Of a stretch of DNA of 64,000 nt, positions 8,593 through 16,454 are shown piece after piece. This DNA is from a bacterium (GTDB taxonomy: Bacteria; Armatimonadota; UBA5829). The notes beneath the pieces are model-generated. The model worked only from the letters and a program-made list of their open reading frames with translations, was not told where the DNA came from and did not search any database. Positions within the stretch are counted from its first letter, which is position 1. Each line of letters starts with the position of its first letter. Location: contig JAJFVF010000004.1 of the NCBI GenBank assembly GCA_021371935.1, forward strand, positions 1-64,000. The letters are read 5' to 3'. A program made the translations under genes and the position numbers.

Positions 8593-8745
8593 AGCTTCAC
8601 TTCCTTTCCGCATCAATAGCCAATAACAAAGGCACCTGCGTACACACACAACCAACTGCAACATGCAGTGTTTATGGTATACGCAGGCGCCTCAAGGGTT
8701 GATTGGCTGTATCCTGCCAATTATTGTTTTTTTTGCTGTCAACCG
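8593..8745 (-). promoter_or_regulatory. Structured mRNA leader of the PEP phosphotransferase gene (candidate attenuator/riboswitch)
   Basis: From a predicted start near 8744 the leader can form P1 (8739-8744 with 8697-8702), P2 (8716-8721 with 8702-8707) and a 12-bp P3 (8680-8691 with 8631-8642, one G-U pair in RNA) whose loop contains CTGCA-TGT-TGCAG (8656-8668). The right arm of P2, GCCAAT, can instead pair with a second ATTGGC at 8619-8624, close to the Shine-Dalgarno. Mutually exclusive pairing of this kind is typical of cis-regulatory RNA. I recognise no known riboswitch class. Confidence 0.5.
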
Positions 8746-8750
8746 CATTT

Positions 8751-8778
8751 ATTATAGCCTGTTGTGGAATCCAGTCAA
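8751..8778 (-). promoter_or_regulatory. Sigma70-type promoter for the PEP phosphotransferase
   Basis: On the minus strand TTGACT (8773-8778) and a perfect TATAAT (8751-8756) are 16 bases apart. Transcription from here would give the leader of about 150 nt described next to it. Confidence 0.65.
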
Positions 8779-8865
8779 GTGCACTGTAAGACTTCTTGTA
8801 CAACCCGTAGACTCGCCAATAAATATCAAATATAAAATAATCAATACTAATTTTCTTGTGCTCTT

Positions 8866-8873
8866 GGTATAAT
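8866..8873 (+). promoter_or_regulatory. Extended -10 promoter for the aconitase gene
   Basis: TATAAT (8868-8873) is preceded by TGG, an extended -10 element. No good -35 is visible. The predicted start is about 8880, giving a leader of about 25 nt before ATG 8906. An R6-like A+T repeat (8834-8854) overlaps the upstream region. Confidence 0.6.
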
Positions 8874-8905
8874 ACACCCTGAACTTACAATCGAAGGATA
8901 TTAAC

Positions 8906-10831
8906 ATGGGACTGAGCTTAGCAAAGAAGATAATCAAGGGCCACCTGGTCGAAGGCGAGATGGCTGCGGGAAAAGAAATAGCCATTCGCATCGATCATAC
9001 TCTTACCCAGGACGCCACAGGAACTATGGCCTATCTGCAATTCGAGGCTATGGGCGTGGACAAGGTGCGCACCAAGCGCTCCGTGAGCTATGTGGATCAC
9101 AATACGCTGCAGGCGGGCTTTGAGAATGCGGACGACCATGCATATCTGCAGAGCGTGGCGGCCAAACATGGCATATATTTCTCCAGGCCGGGCAATGGGA
9201 TATGCCACCAGGTCCAGCTTGAGAGGTTCGATGTGCCGGGAGATACTCTTCTAGGCTCGGACAGCCATACGCCGACCGCAGGCGGGCTTGGAATGCTTGC
9301 GATAGGAGCAGGAGGGCTGGATGTGGCGGCAGCTATGGCGGGTCAGCCGTTCTATTTGCCTATGCCCAGGATATGCCTTGTCAAACTCTCCGGCAAACTA
9401 CAGCCTTGGGTTTCGGCAAAAGATGTGATCCTGGAAGTGCTCAGGATATTGACCGTCAAGGGCGGCGTCGGCAAGATTATCGAATACGGCGGAGAGGGTG
9501 TTGCGAGCCTGTCGGCGACGGACAGAGCCACCATTACCAACATGGGCGCTGAACTAGGAGCCACTACTTCAATCTTCCCAAGCGACGATATCACGCGTGA
9601 GTTTATGGCAGCTCAGGGACGCGAGAATGAATGGCGAGAGCTTAAGGCAGATACTGACGCCGAATATGATGAAGTTATTGAGATAAACTTAGATAAACTT
9701 GAACCCATGATAGCAACACCGCACATGCCGGACAAAGTGGTCAAGGTTGTGCAAGTTGAGTGCAATAAAGTTGATCAGGTGGCTATCGGAAGCTGTACGA
9801 ATTCATCGATGAGAGACCTGATGGTCGTGGCCGGAGCGCTTAAAGGCAAAAGCGTGCATCCTGGGGTCAGTCTGGTCATATCGCCCGGCTCGAAACAGGT
9901 CTTTGAGATGATCGCGAGAAACGGCGCACTGGCTGACCTGATCTCATCTGGAGCACGAATTTTGGAATCTGCGTGCGGCCCATGCATCGGTATGGGTCAG
10001 GCTCCAAAGACAAATGCAGTCTCCATCAGAACATTTAACAGAAACTTCGAGGGCAGAAGCGGGACCAAGAGTGCAAATGTGTATCTGGCAGGACCTGAAG
10101 TGGCTGTTGCGGCGGCAATATATGGCGTGATTACCGACCCTAGAAAACTGGGGGAACCGACCAAGTTCGATTACCCGGAGAAGTATCTGGTAGATGACAG
10201 AATGATAATCACTCCGACTAATGAACCGGAAAAAGTGGAGGTGGTTCGAGGTCCAAATATCAAGCCTCTTCCGCAGAACAATGCACTATCGGGAATGCTG
10301 TCGGGCAAAATCCTGCTCAAAGTGGGCGATAACATCACGACCGACCACATCATGCCCGCAGGAGCAAAAGTATTACCGCTGAGGTCGAATATACCGGCCA
10401 TATCTGAATTCGTATTCACCGCGGTCGACCCGGACTTCGCGAAACGCGCAAAAGAGTATGGCGGCGGTTTCATACTGGGCGGCGAAAACTATGGCCAAGG
10501 CTCATCGCGCGAACATGCAGCTCTGGCTCCAATGTATCTCGGCGTTAAGGCTGTGATAGCCAAGTCCTTTGCAAGAATCCACAGGCAAAACCTGATTAAC
10601 TTCGGAATATTGCCTCTCAAACTCGCTGATCCGGCGGACTATGACCTCATGGAGCAACTCGACGACGTCGAAATTGCAAATGTGGATGCTATGAAGACCG
10701 GGAAGAGCGAACCGATACTTATTGATAGGACAAAGAATGTGTCCATTAAACTCACGCACGATCTGTCTGAAAGAGAGATAGACGTGGTGCTGGCAGGTGG
10801 CAGACTCAACTATATTAAGATGCAGGAGTAG
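8906..10831 (+). CDS. Aconitate hydratase, Aquifex-type
   Basis: Isomerises citrate and isocitrate in the TCA cycle using a 4Fe-4S cluster. The 641-aa product has the three cluster cysteines: C297 in GSCTNSS, and C357 and C360 in ACGPCIGMG. The swivel domain follows (about 470-641) with GGENYGQGSSREHAAL. The length and motifs fit the shorter, about 640-650-aa aconitase class described from Aquifex and relatives rather than 890-aa AcnA. Homoaconitase activity is a possible alternative, but nearby genes give no support for it. It is preceded by an extended -10 promoter and followed by the GH31 gene after 10 bases, so the two are likely co-transcribed. Confidence 0.88.
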   Translation: MGLSLAKKIIKGHLVEGEMAAGKEIAIRIDHTLTQDATGTMAYLQFEAMGVDKVRTKRSVSYVDHNTLQAGFENADDHAYLQSVAAKHGIYFSRPGNGICHQVQLERFDVPGDTLLGSDSHTPTAGGLGMLAIGAGGLDVAAAMAGQPFYLPMPRICLVKLSGKLQPWVSAKDVILEVLRILTVKGGVGKIIEYGGEGVASLSATDRATITNMGAELGATTSIFPSDDITREFMAAQGRENEWRELKADTDAEYDEVIEINLDKLEPMIATPHMPDKVVKVVQVECNKVDQVAIGSCTNSSMRDLMVVAGALKGKSVHPGVSLVISPGSKQVFEMIARNGALADLISSGARILESACGPCIGMGQAPKTNAVSIRTFNRNFEGRSGTKSANVYLAGPEVAVAAAIYGVITDPRKLGEPTKFDYPEKYLVDDRMIITPTNEPEKVEVVRGPNIKPLPQNNALSGMLSGKILLKVGDNITTDHIMPAGAKVLPLRSNIPAISEFVFTAVDPDFAKRAKEYGGGFILGGENYGQGSSREHAALAPMYLGVKAVIAKSFARIHRQNLINFGILPLKLADPADYDLMEQLDDVEIANVDAMKTGKSEPILIDRTKNVSIKLTHDLSEREIDVVLAGGRLNYIKMQE

Positions 10832-10841
10832 TATTAGTAGT

Positions 10842-13004
10842 ATGCAGCTTATAAATTTCAAGAGTGCCGAATGTTCCGGCAATGTGCTTGCCCTCGGCTA
10901 CGACAATGGATGGGTCAAAATCACGGCTTATATCGACGACGTAATACGAGTGCAGGTGGGACCAAAAAGCGTCAACCCTGCACCAGAGGGTTACGCGATT
11001 ACGCAGCACAAATGGGAACACGTGGACCTAATTGCAGAATCGGGCAGTGAGGTTGTAGAAATTGCGACGAGCAAGCTGAAGGTGTCGGTCCACAAGGACA
11101 CCGGTAAGATTGAATTCTATAGTGCGGAAGGCACCATGCTCACAGACAGCGCTGCCTGGTGGAACGATCAATATTGCGGCAGTAAAAACTCATCGGGTGA
11201 GGATGAACACTTTTTCGGTTTTGGACTGCAGTTTCACAGTCTGGATCAGCGCGGCAAGCTGCGGAATATCAAGACCAACGCCGATCCCCCGTCAGACAGC
11301 GGCAATGCGCATGCGCCCGATCCGTTCTTCTACAGCACACGGGGTTATGGACTCTTTCTCAACAGCTACGGTTACTCCAACTTCGATATGTGCTGGAGCA
11401 GACTGGATGAATATACTTTCAGCGCGCCCGAAAAGACGCTGGACTATTTCTTTATCTATGGGCCATCGTTCAGGAGAATATCCGAACTGCAGACTCTGCT
11501 CAGGGGCAGGTTGAAAATGCCCGCCAAGTGGGGGCTTGGGTTCTGGTATCGAATGCCGAGCAATTGGAAATCAGATCAGACCATTGAGAGCGCAAAAGAG
11601 TTTCGTGACCGTGACATACCATGCGATGTGATAGGACTGGAGCCGAAATGGCAGACCCATACATACCCATGCACATATGTCTGGAACAAGGAGTATTACC
11701 CCGACCCAAAGGCGTACGTGAAGTGGATGCGAGATAACGGTTATCACGTGAACCTTTGGGAACATGAGTGGGTGCATGAGGATGCGCCTTTCTATGATGA
11801 GCTTAAGAAGAAGGGACTTCTGGCGGACAAAAAGGGCATGGGCGGCGCGGTGCCGGACTTTACATTCCAGGATACACGCAATATCTTCGCGAAACAGCAC
11901 ACAGCCGAGCATATCGATATCGGCATTGATGGTTATAAGCTGGATGAGTGCGATGGGTCTGACTATACCCCGCCATGGTTCTATCCTGACGATACACAAT
12001 TTCCATCGGGACTGACCGGCTCTCAAATGCATAACCTGACCGGCTTTCTATACAGTCAGGCAATGCATGAAATGTTCGAGAAGCTGGGAATTCGGACATA
12101 CTTCCTGCTCAGGGCGACATTCGCAGGCGGCCAGGCGCATCCATCGTGCATCTACAGCGATTATTATCAGCTCAACCAGTATATCCGTGCTCAGGCTACT
12201 TCGGGCTTTTCCGGGTTCCTGTGGTGCCCCGAACTCAGAGAAGCAAAGTCTGATGAGGAGTTTTTGCGGCGGGCACAGAATATGTTCCTCTCGCCGCTCG
12301 CCATGATAAACGCATGGGAGGGTGACGAATCGCTGCTGCCGTGGAAACGCGGTGAAGAGCCTGAGAAAATATTCAGGGACTTCGCTAAGCTCAGGATGAG
12401 ACTGCTGCCTTATATTTATAGCTCGTTCTACTGCATGTGCAGGACGGGGCTGCCGATTGTCAGGGCACTGGTCATGGATTACCCGAATGACAGCGAAACG
12501 TATGAGGTTGATGACCAGTTCTTGTTCGGCGAGTCTATGATGATTGCGCCTGTCGAGAATGGCTCAAGCAGAGATGTATATCTGCCAGAAGGCAAATGGA
12601 CGGATTTCTGGACCGACGCAGTTTATGACGGCGGCTGTAAGATCACATGCGAGACCCCGCTGGACAGAATTCCAATTTTTGTGAAATCAGGCGGCATTAT
12701 CCCTATGGCACAGTCGATGAACTTTATAGGCGAAAAGCCTGTGGAAGAGATCGAGCTTCATGTGTATCCGGGTGAAGGTTCATTCACGCTGTTTGATGAT
12801 GATGGAGTAACTACCGATTATCAGAAAGGCAGCTTTGTCACTGTACCGATTAACTTGGCTGGAGACTGGCTCGAAATAGGTAAAGCTGAGGGCAATTACG
12901 CCAGTGAGTGCAAGTCGTTCAGGGTCATAGTCCATAAAAATGGGAACTCGAATGAAGTTGGGCAAGTGCCTTTTGAACAGGGATCAATCGTGAGTATAGA
13001 CTGA
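10842..13004 (+). CDS. Glycoside hydrolase family 31 (alpha-glucosidase/alpha-xylosidase type)
   Basis: A retaining alpha-glycosidase of 720 aa. An N-terminal beta-sandwich (about 1-215) precedes the TIM barrel; the catalytic nucleophile is probably D368 in GYKLDECDGS, matching the KxD nucleophile region of YicI-like GH31 enzymes. The C-terminal beta domain carries GGIIPM near residue 626. No signal peptide is seen, so action is cytoplasmic. ATG 10842 follows the aconitase stop by 10 bases; the frame is open upstream but overlaps aconitase. The substrate (glucoside, xyloside or sulfoquinovoside) is undecided. Confidence 0.83.
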   Translation: MQLINFKSAECSGNVLALGYDNGWVKITAYIDDVIRVQVGPKSVNPAPEGYAITQHKWEHVDLIAESGSEVVEIATSKLKVSVHKDTGKIEFYSAEGTMLTDSAAWWNDQYCGSKNSSGEDEHFFGFGLQFHSLDQRGKLRNIKTNADPPSDSGNAHAPDPFFYSTRGYGLFLNSYGYSNFDMCWSRLDEYTFSAPEKTLDYFFIYGPSFRRISELQTLLRGRLKMPAKWGLGFWYRMPSNWKSDQTIESAKEFRDRDIPCDVIGLEPKWQTHTYPCTYVWNKEYYPDPKAYVKWMRDNGYHVNLWEHEWVHEDAPFYDELKKKGLLADKKGMGGAVPDFTFQDTRNIFAKQHTAEHIDIGIDGYKLDECDGSDYTPPWFYPDDTQFPSGLTGSQMHNLTGFLYSQAMHEMFEKLGIRTYFLLRATFAGGQAHPSCIYSDYYQLNQYIRAQATSGFSGFLWCPELREAKSDEEFLRRAQNMFLSPLAMINAWEGDESLLPWKRGEEPEKIFRDFAKLRMRLLPYIYSSFYCMCRTGLPIVRALVMDYPNDSETYEVDDQFLFGESMMIAPVENGSSRDVYLPEGKWTDFWTDAVYDGGCKITCETPLDRIPIFVKSGGIIPMAQSMNFIGEKPVEEIELHVYPGEGSFTLFDDDGVTTDYQKGSFVTVPINLAGDWLEIGKAEGNYASECKSFRVIVHKNGNSNEVGQVPFEQGSIVSID

Positions 13005-13032
13005 TATTTTGAGAATAACGGCATTTCTTAGT

Positions 13033-13058
13033 GGGCGCGATATAAGGATATCGCGCCC
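13033..13058. terminator. Perfect 11-bp stem-loop after the GH31 gene
   Basis: GGGCGCGATAT (13033-13043), loop AAGG, ATATCGCGCCC (13048-13058). It sits 29 bases past the GH31 stop. No U run follows, so it may block RNA decay or act as a factor-dependent terminator. Confidence 0.55.
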
Positions 13059-13172
13059 AAACTTATGGGGCTATTCCGCGCCTCTGCGATTATTTTGGGC
13101 TCTTAGTCCGGTATTATTCGGGATAAAGCAGGGGCAGTTGTCTGCCGATATTTAGATTACTACCAATGTGAG

Positions 13173-15008
13173 ATGCCCAAAATGATAATTCGTCCCGGAA
13201 AAGATGTTGGATCTGGGGTTGTATATGCAGCCGGCAGATTCGCTGAGAATAATGCATATGTTGTGAGCCAGGCAGGCGGCACTTCCGCTTTCGGAGGATT
13301 GCTGTGCTGCCCCGGCTCGAATTACTGCGTGGAAGCGACTCCGAACGGCGCTGAGAGAAGTTACCTCGGCAAGACGCCCATAACGACGACCAAAGCTTTG
13401 TATATTAAAGATACCGAGAACGGCAAAGTCTGGTCGGGTTTTTATAATCCGGTGTGCGCGGAAACGGACGAGTATGAGGTCCGATTCCTGCCCGGACAAG
13501 TTCAGGCATATAGCCTTAAGGACAAGATTGCCTGCACTCTCACCATAGCTGCCGCACCAGGCCAGCCCTGCGAGCTGTGGCATGTGCGCCTGGAAAACCG
13601 TTGTGCGCAAATCCGTAATCTCAGAATTGCCACTTACGTGGAACCAGCAGTCACCTCCCCGCTTGAGCTGCGATACCTCAATCAGGAAAAGACAATCCTT
13701 ATGAGGCGTCCTTTGGAGTCGGTGGACCGCGCGAGAAACTCAGACGACTTATCCAACCTTGTGCTTTTCCACGCCTGCACGCTGCCCGCAATGATGTGCC
13801 CGACAGAAAAATCAGACTACATAGGCAGCGAAAGGACAGCGTCAAACCCTGTCGCACTAGTCGGGGAAACAAACGAAATATCTGACGCAATAGCGGTAAA
13901 ACCTGTAGCCGGACTGACGATTGATATCGAAATCCCTATAGAAGGGGAAGCTGAGTTCGGATTCTGTTTCGGTGCGGCGACAAATGCCGACGAGGCTGCC
14001 GAGATCGCACGTTCCTTGAGCAAAACGGAGGCTGTCGCGGGCGCAATCAGTTCTTCGCGGGAATATTGGGACAAGCTCACCTCGTCTATAAAGGTGCAGA
14101 CTCAGGACAACGTGCTGGATGCGCTGGTAAACACATGGCTGCCATATGAATCGTATACAGCGTGCGCAATGCAGCATATGCCGAACCCGGCAAACGAGAT
14201 GACACGCTGTCTGCCGATTGGAGCGAATGCGGCATATCTGTTCCGGGAAGCATTGGTTAATTTCGCAGCCAGACTCTCTGCCACAGGCAATTACCACCCC
14301 GATGAGTTCTCACGAATAGACCTGTCAGCGGGTGAAATGCTCTCGCTTGCGATTTGCACGGCGAGTTATGTGGCGGAAACAGGAAATATAGGTGTGCTCT
14401 CGCAGACTGTGGCGTTCAAAGATGGGCTGGTTATGACCCTCCGCGAGCACTGCGAACGAGTAATCAAAAAGTGTGCTAACGGCTTCGTTGAATCTGAACA
14501 GGATCGCATGACTCTGGAAAAAGCAATAAAGTTGTGGTCATTCATCAGGCCATCCGATGAGTTCACAGCTCTTCTTGAGAAGATAGCTGGTCAAGGCAAC
14601 ACTCAGCCGGAAGAAGTGCCCGAAGAACAGCGCCTGCCACGACGCGTTCGATATCTTCAGTCTATATGCCCCACCCTCACTGAGATTGAAAGCTCACTGC
14701 CATTGACCAGCGAAACTCCCGACGCTGAAAACATGCTCGCTGTGTATTCATCTCTGATCGAAAATATATTCGGCATTACCGCAACATACGAAGGGCTTAT
14801 AATAAATCCTTCACTGCCGCAGTCATGGTTTGAGTGTATGGTCATAAGACGCTTCAGAGGCGATACATACAATATCCACATCAAGCAATCGGCAACTCAT
14901 ACCGGAAAAGGTGCATCCATAATTGTTGACGGCGAACCGGTATTGGGAGATATGCTGCCGTTCTTTGCCGACGGCTGCGAGCATGAGGTGGAAGTGACTG
15001 TCGGATAG
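13173..15008 (+). CDS. GH94-like (cellobiose phosphorylase-related) protein, shortened
   Basis: The 611-aa product resembles GH94 glycoside phosphorylases at both ends: an N-terminal beta-sandwich (about 1-290), a helical section beginning near WLPYESY (residue 315), and a C-terminal sandwich with the family-like GLIINPSLPQSW and RRFRG. The catalytic (alpha/alpha)6 barrel is much shorter than in the about 800-aa enzymes, and I cannot find the GDWND-type segment with the catalytic Asp. It may be inactive, or a distinct subfamily with another role. The gene is downstream of GH31. ATG 13182 (GTGAG 9 bases upstream) is an alternative start to 13173. Confidence 0.7.
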   Translation: MPKMIIRPGKDVGSGVVYAAGRFAENNAYVVSQAGGTSAFGGLLCCPGSNYCVEATPNGAERSYLGKTPITTTKALYIKDTENGKVWSGFYNPVCAETDEYEVRFLPGQVQAYSLKDKIACTLTIAAAPGQPCELWHVRLENRCAQIRNLRIATYVEPAVTSPLELRYLNQEKTILMRRPLESVDRARNSDDLSNLVLFHACTLPAMMCPTEKSDYIGSERTASNPVALVGETNEISDAIAVKPVAGLTIDIEIPIEGEAEFGFCFGAATNADEAAEIARSLSKTEAVAGAISSSREYWDKLTSSIKVQTQDNVLDALVNTWLPYESYTACAMQHMPNPANEMTRCLPIGANAAYLFREALVNFAARLSATGNYHPDEFSRIDLSAGEMLSLAICTASYVAETGNIGVLSQTVAFKDGLVMTLREHCERVIKKCANGFVESEQDRMTLEKAIKLWSFIRPSDEFTALLEKIAGQGNTQPEEVPEEQRLPRRVRYLQSICPTLTEIESSLPLTSETPDAENMLAVYSSLIENIFGITATYEGLIINPSLPQSWFECMVIRRFRGDTYNIHIKQSATHTGKGASIIVDGEPVLGDMLPFFADGCEHEVEVTVG

Positions 15009-15044
15009 AGAGCTTGATGATCTATTGGTTTGAAGTATGCGCGG

Positions 15045-16385
15045 CTATGTGTCATGCATCATTTGAATGTATTTGACCGTATCAAATTTCCTTGCGCATC
15101 CATTATAGCTCATATATCTAACCTTGCCGAATATCGGCCTCGACTTCCATGCCCTGTCATGCACGCCGCCTATGCTCCATGCGATCCCCGTATACCCGTT
15201 CGGGTCTCTGCCGTCGAGTTCATATCTGTCATTGAGATAGATACACGCGCGCATCGCATCTTCAGGCGTCGGAGTCCACTCGAGTATCTTTTTCGCCCAG
15301 TACATGCGCATGTAGCCATGCATCTTTCCACGCTTTATCATCTCAGTCTGGCACGCATTCCACAATGGATCATGTGTCCGGGCATTCTCCAGTTCATCAA
15401 CCGAGTATATCTCCGGCCTCGGATCATTTAGGTGATCGTCAAGTGTGCGCTTTGCCCAGTCGGGAAAGCAAGCCGTAGTGTCATAGGCTCTGTTGTAATA
15501 ACAGAAGTTGTCCGAAAGCTCACGACGGACTATCAGCTCCTCCAGAAAATCTTCTGCAACAAGTCCCGACCTATCGACTTCCAGCGCAATCCTTTGGGCG
15601 GATATTTGACCGAAATGCAGATACGGCGAGAGGTTGGACTGACCGTCCTGTGTCGGATCATTTCTACGCAGAGGATAATCAGCCAGTTTATCGTCAATAA
15701 ATTGCCTCAGCACCCTTGAGGCCGCATACTCACCCGGTTCGATCCAATGCACCTCTGAGACGCTGCGGTCAACTGTCAGAAATGTTTCAGCAGCTTTCCA
15801 GTCGATCTTGTCGACAGGTCCGTTCCATCGAAAAGGATGCGGGGAAATCGTGGGAAAGTCATCGAGAAACTCAGGCAGAAGGCGCTGCAGCTTTGGACGA
15901 AACGTATATGCCCCATACTCCTGCTTGGAAGATGCAACCCAGCATGGAACAATATTGTGCGCGTCCACCTCATATGCAGGAATATCTATTGCACCAACTA
16001 CACGCTCTTTCCATTCGCGCTTTATGCGAAGTGGATCGAAGTCGGTAACCAGTGCACCCGCATTGTTGGACTTGAGAAATGCCGGGACCTCGTCATATGG
16101 AAAGCCAGTCAGTAGAAAAAACGGAATCCCAAGTTTATCGAGCCGGGACTCCACATGCCTCAGGCTCTTTAGCATAAATGCGTATTGCCTAAGAGTGGCA
16201 TCGCCAAATGATGGAGCCAGGCAGAAGACTACAGTAAGCTGAGACGAGCGCTCGATGGCCAGCTCTTGTGCAAAAACAAGCGCCCAGTTGTCGGAGGCGC
16301 GCTGGTCTCGGCTCATCCAGTAGACCACAGCGCCTGGTTTCGCAGAGCAGGAATTCAGATTTCGGATGCGTTTTGGGTTCATCAT
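15045..16385 (-). CDS. phrB: Class II CPD photolyase
   Basis: Light-driven repair of cyclobutane pyrimidine dimers with FAD. The 446-aa product carries class II hallmarks: MSRDQRASDNWAL near the N-terminus, ELSDNFCYYN, WNACQTEMIKRGKMHGYMRM with WAKKILEW, and DGRDPNGYTGIAWS near the C-terminus, the FAD and DNA-binding region. Class II enzymes are the animal/plant type and are scattered among bacteria. The gene follows carB on the same strand after 69 bases and converges with the GH94-like gene. No strong Shine-Dalgarno is visible; tandem ATGs at 16385 and 16382 are both possible. Confidence 0.93.
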   Translation of the reverse strand: MMNPKRIRNLNSCSAKPGAVVYWMSRDQRASDNWALVFAQELAIERSSQLTVVFCLAPSFGDATLRQYAFMLKSLRHVESRLDKLGIPFFLLTGFPYDEVPAFLKSNNAGALVTDFDPLRIKREWKERVVGAIDIPAYEVDAHNIVPCWVASSKQEYGAYTFRPKLQRLLPEFLDDFPTISPHPFRWNGPVDKIDWKAAETFLTVDRSVSEVHWIEPGEYAASRVLRQFIDDKLADYPLRRNDPTQDGQSNLSPYLHFGQISAQRIALEVDRSGLVAEDFLEELIVRRELSDNFCYYNRAYDTTACFPDWAKRTLDDHLNDPRPEIYSVDELENARTHDPLWNACQTEMIKRGKMHGYMRMYWAKKILEWTPTPEDAMRACIYLNDRYELDGRDPNGYTGIAWSIGGVHDRAWKSRPIFGKVRYMSYNGCARKFDTVKYIQMMHDT

Positions 16386-16454
16386 TCGATTGACTATTAA
16401 TGACGATTCATATTACCCACGCACTCAGAAATCATATAAACCGGTTTATCTGAA

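Noticed and set aside
8593-8664. N-terminal extension of the PEP phosphotransferase starting at ATG 8664
   Set aside because: The ATG lies in the loop of the P3 hairpin, has no ribosome site, and the extra 24 residues match nothing in the family; ATG 8592 has a good site.
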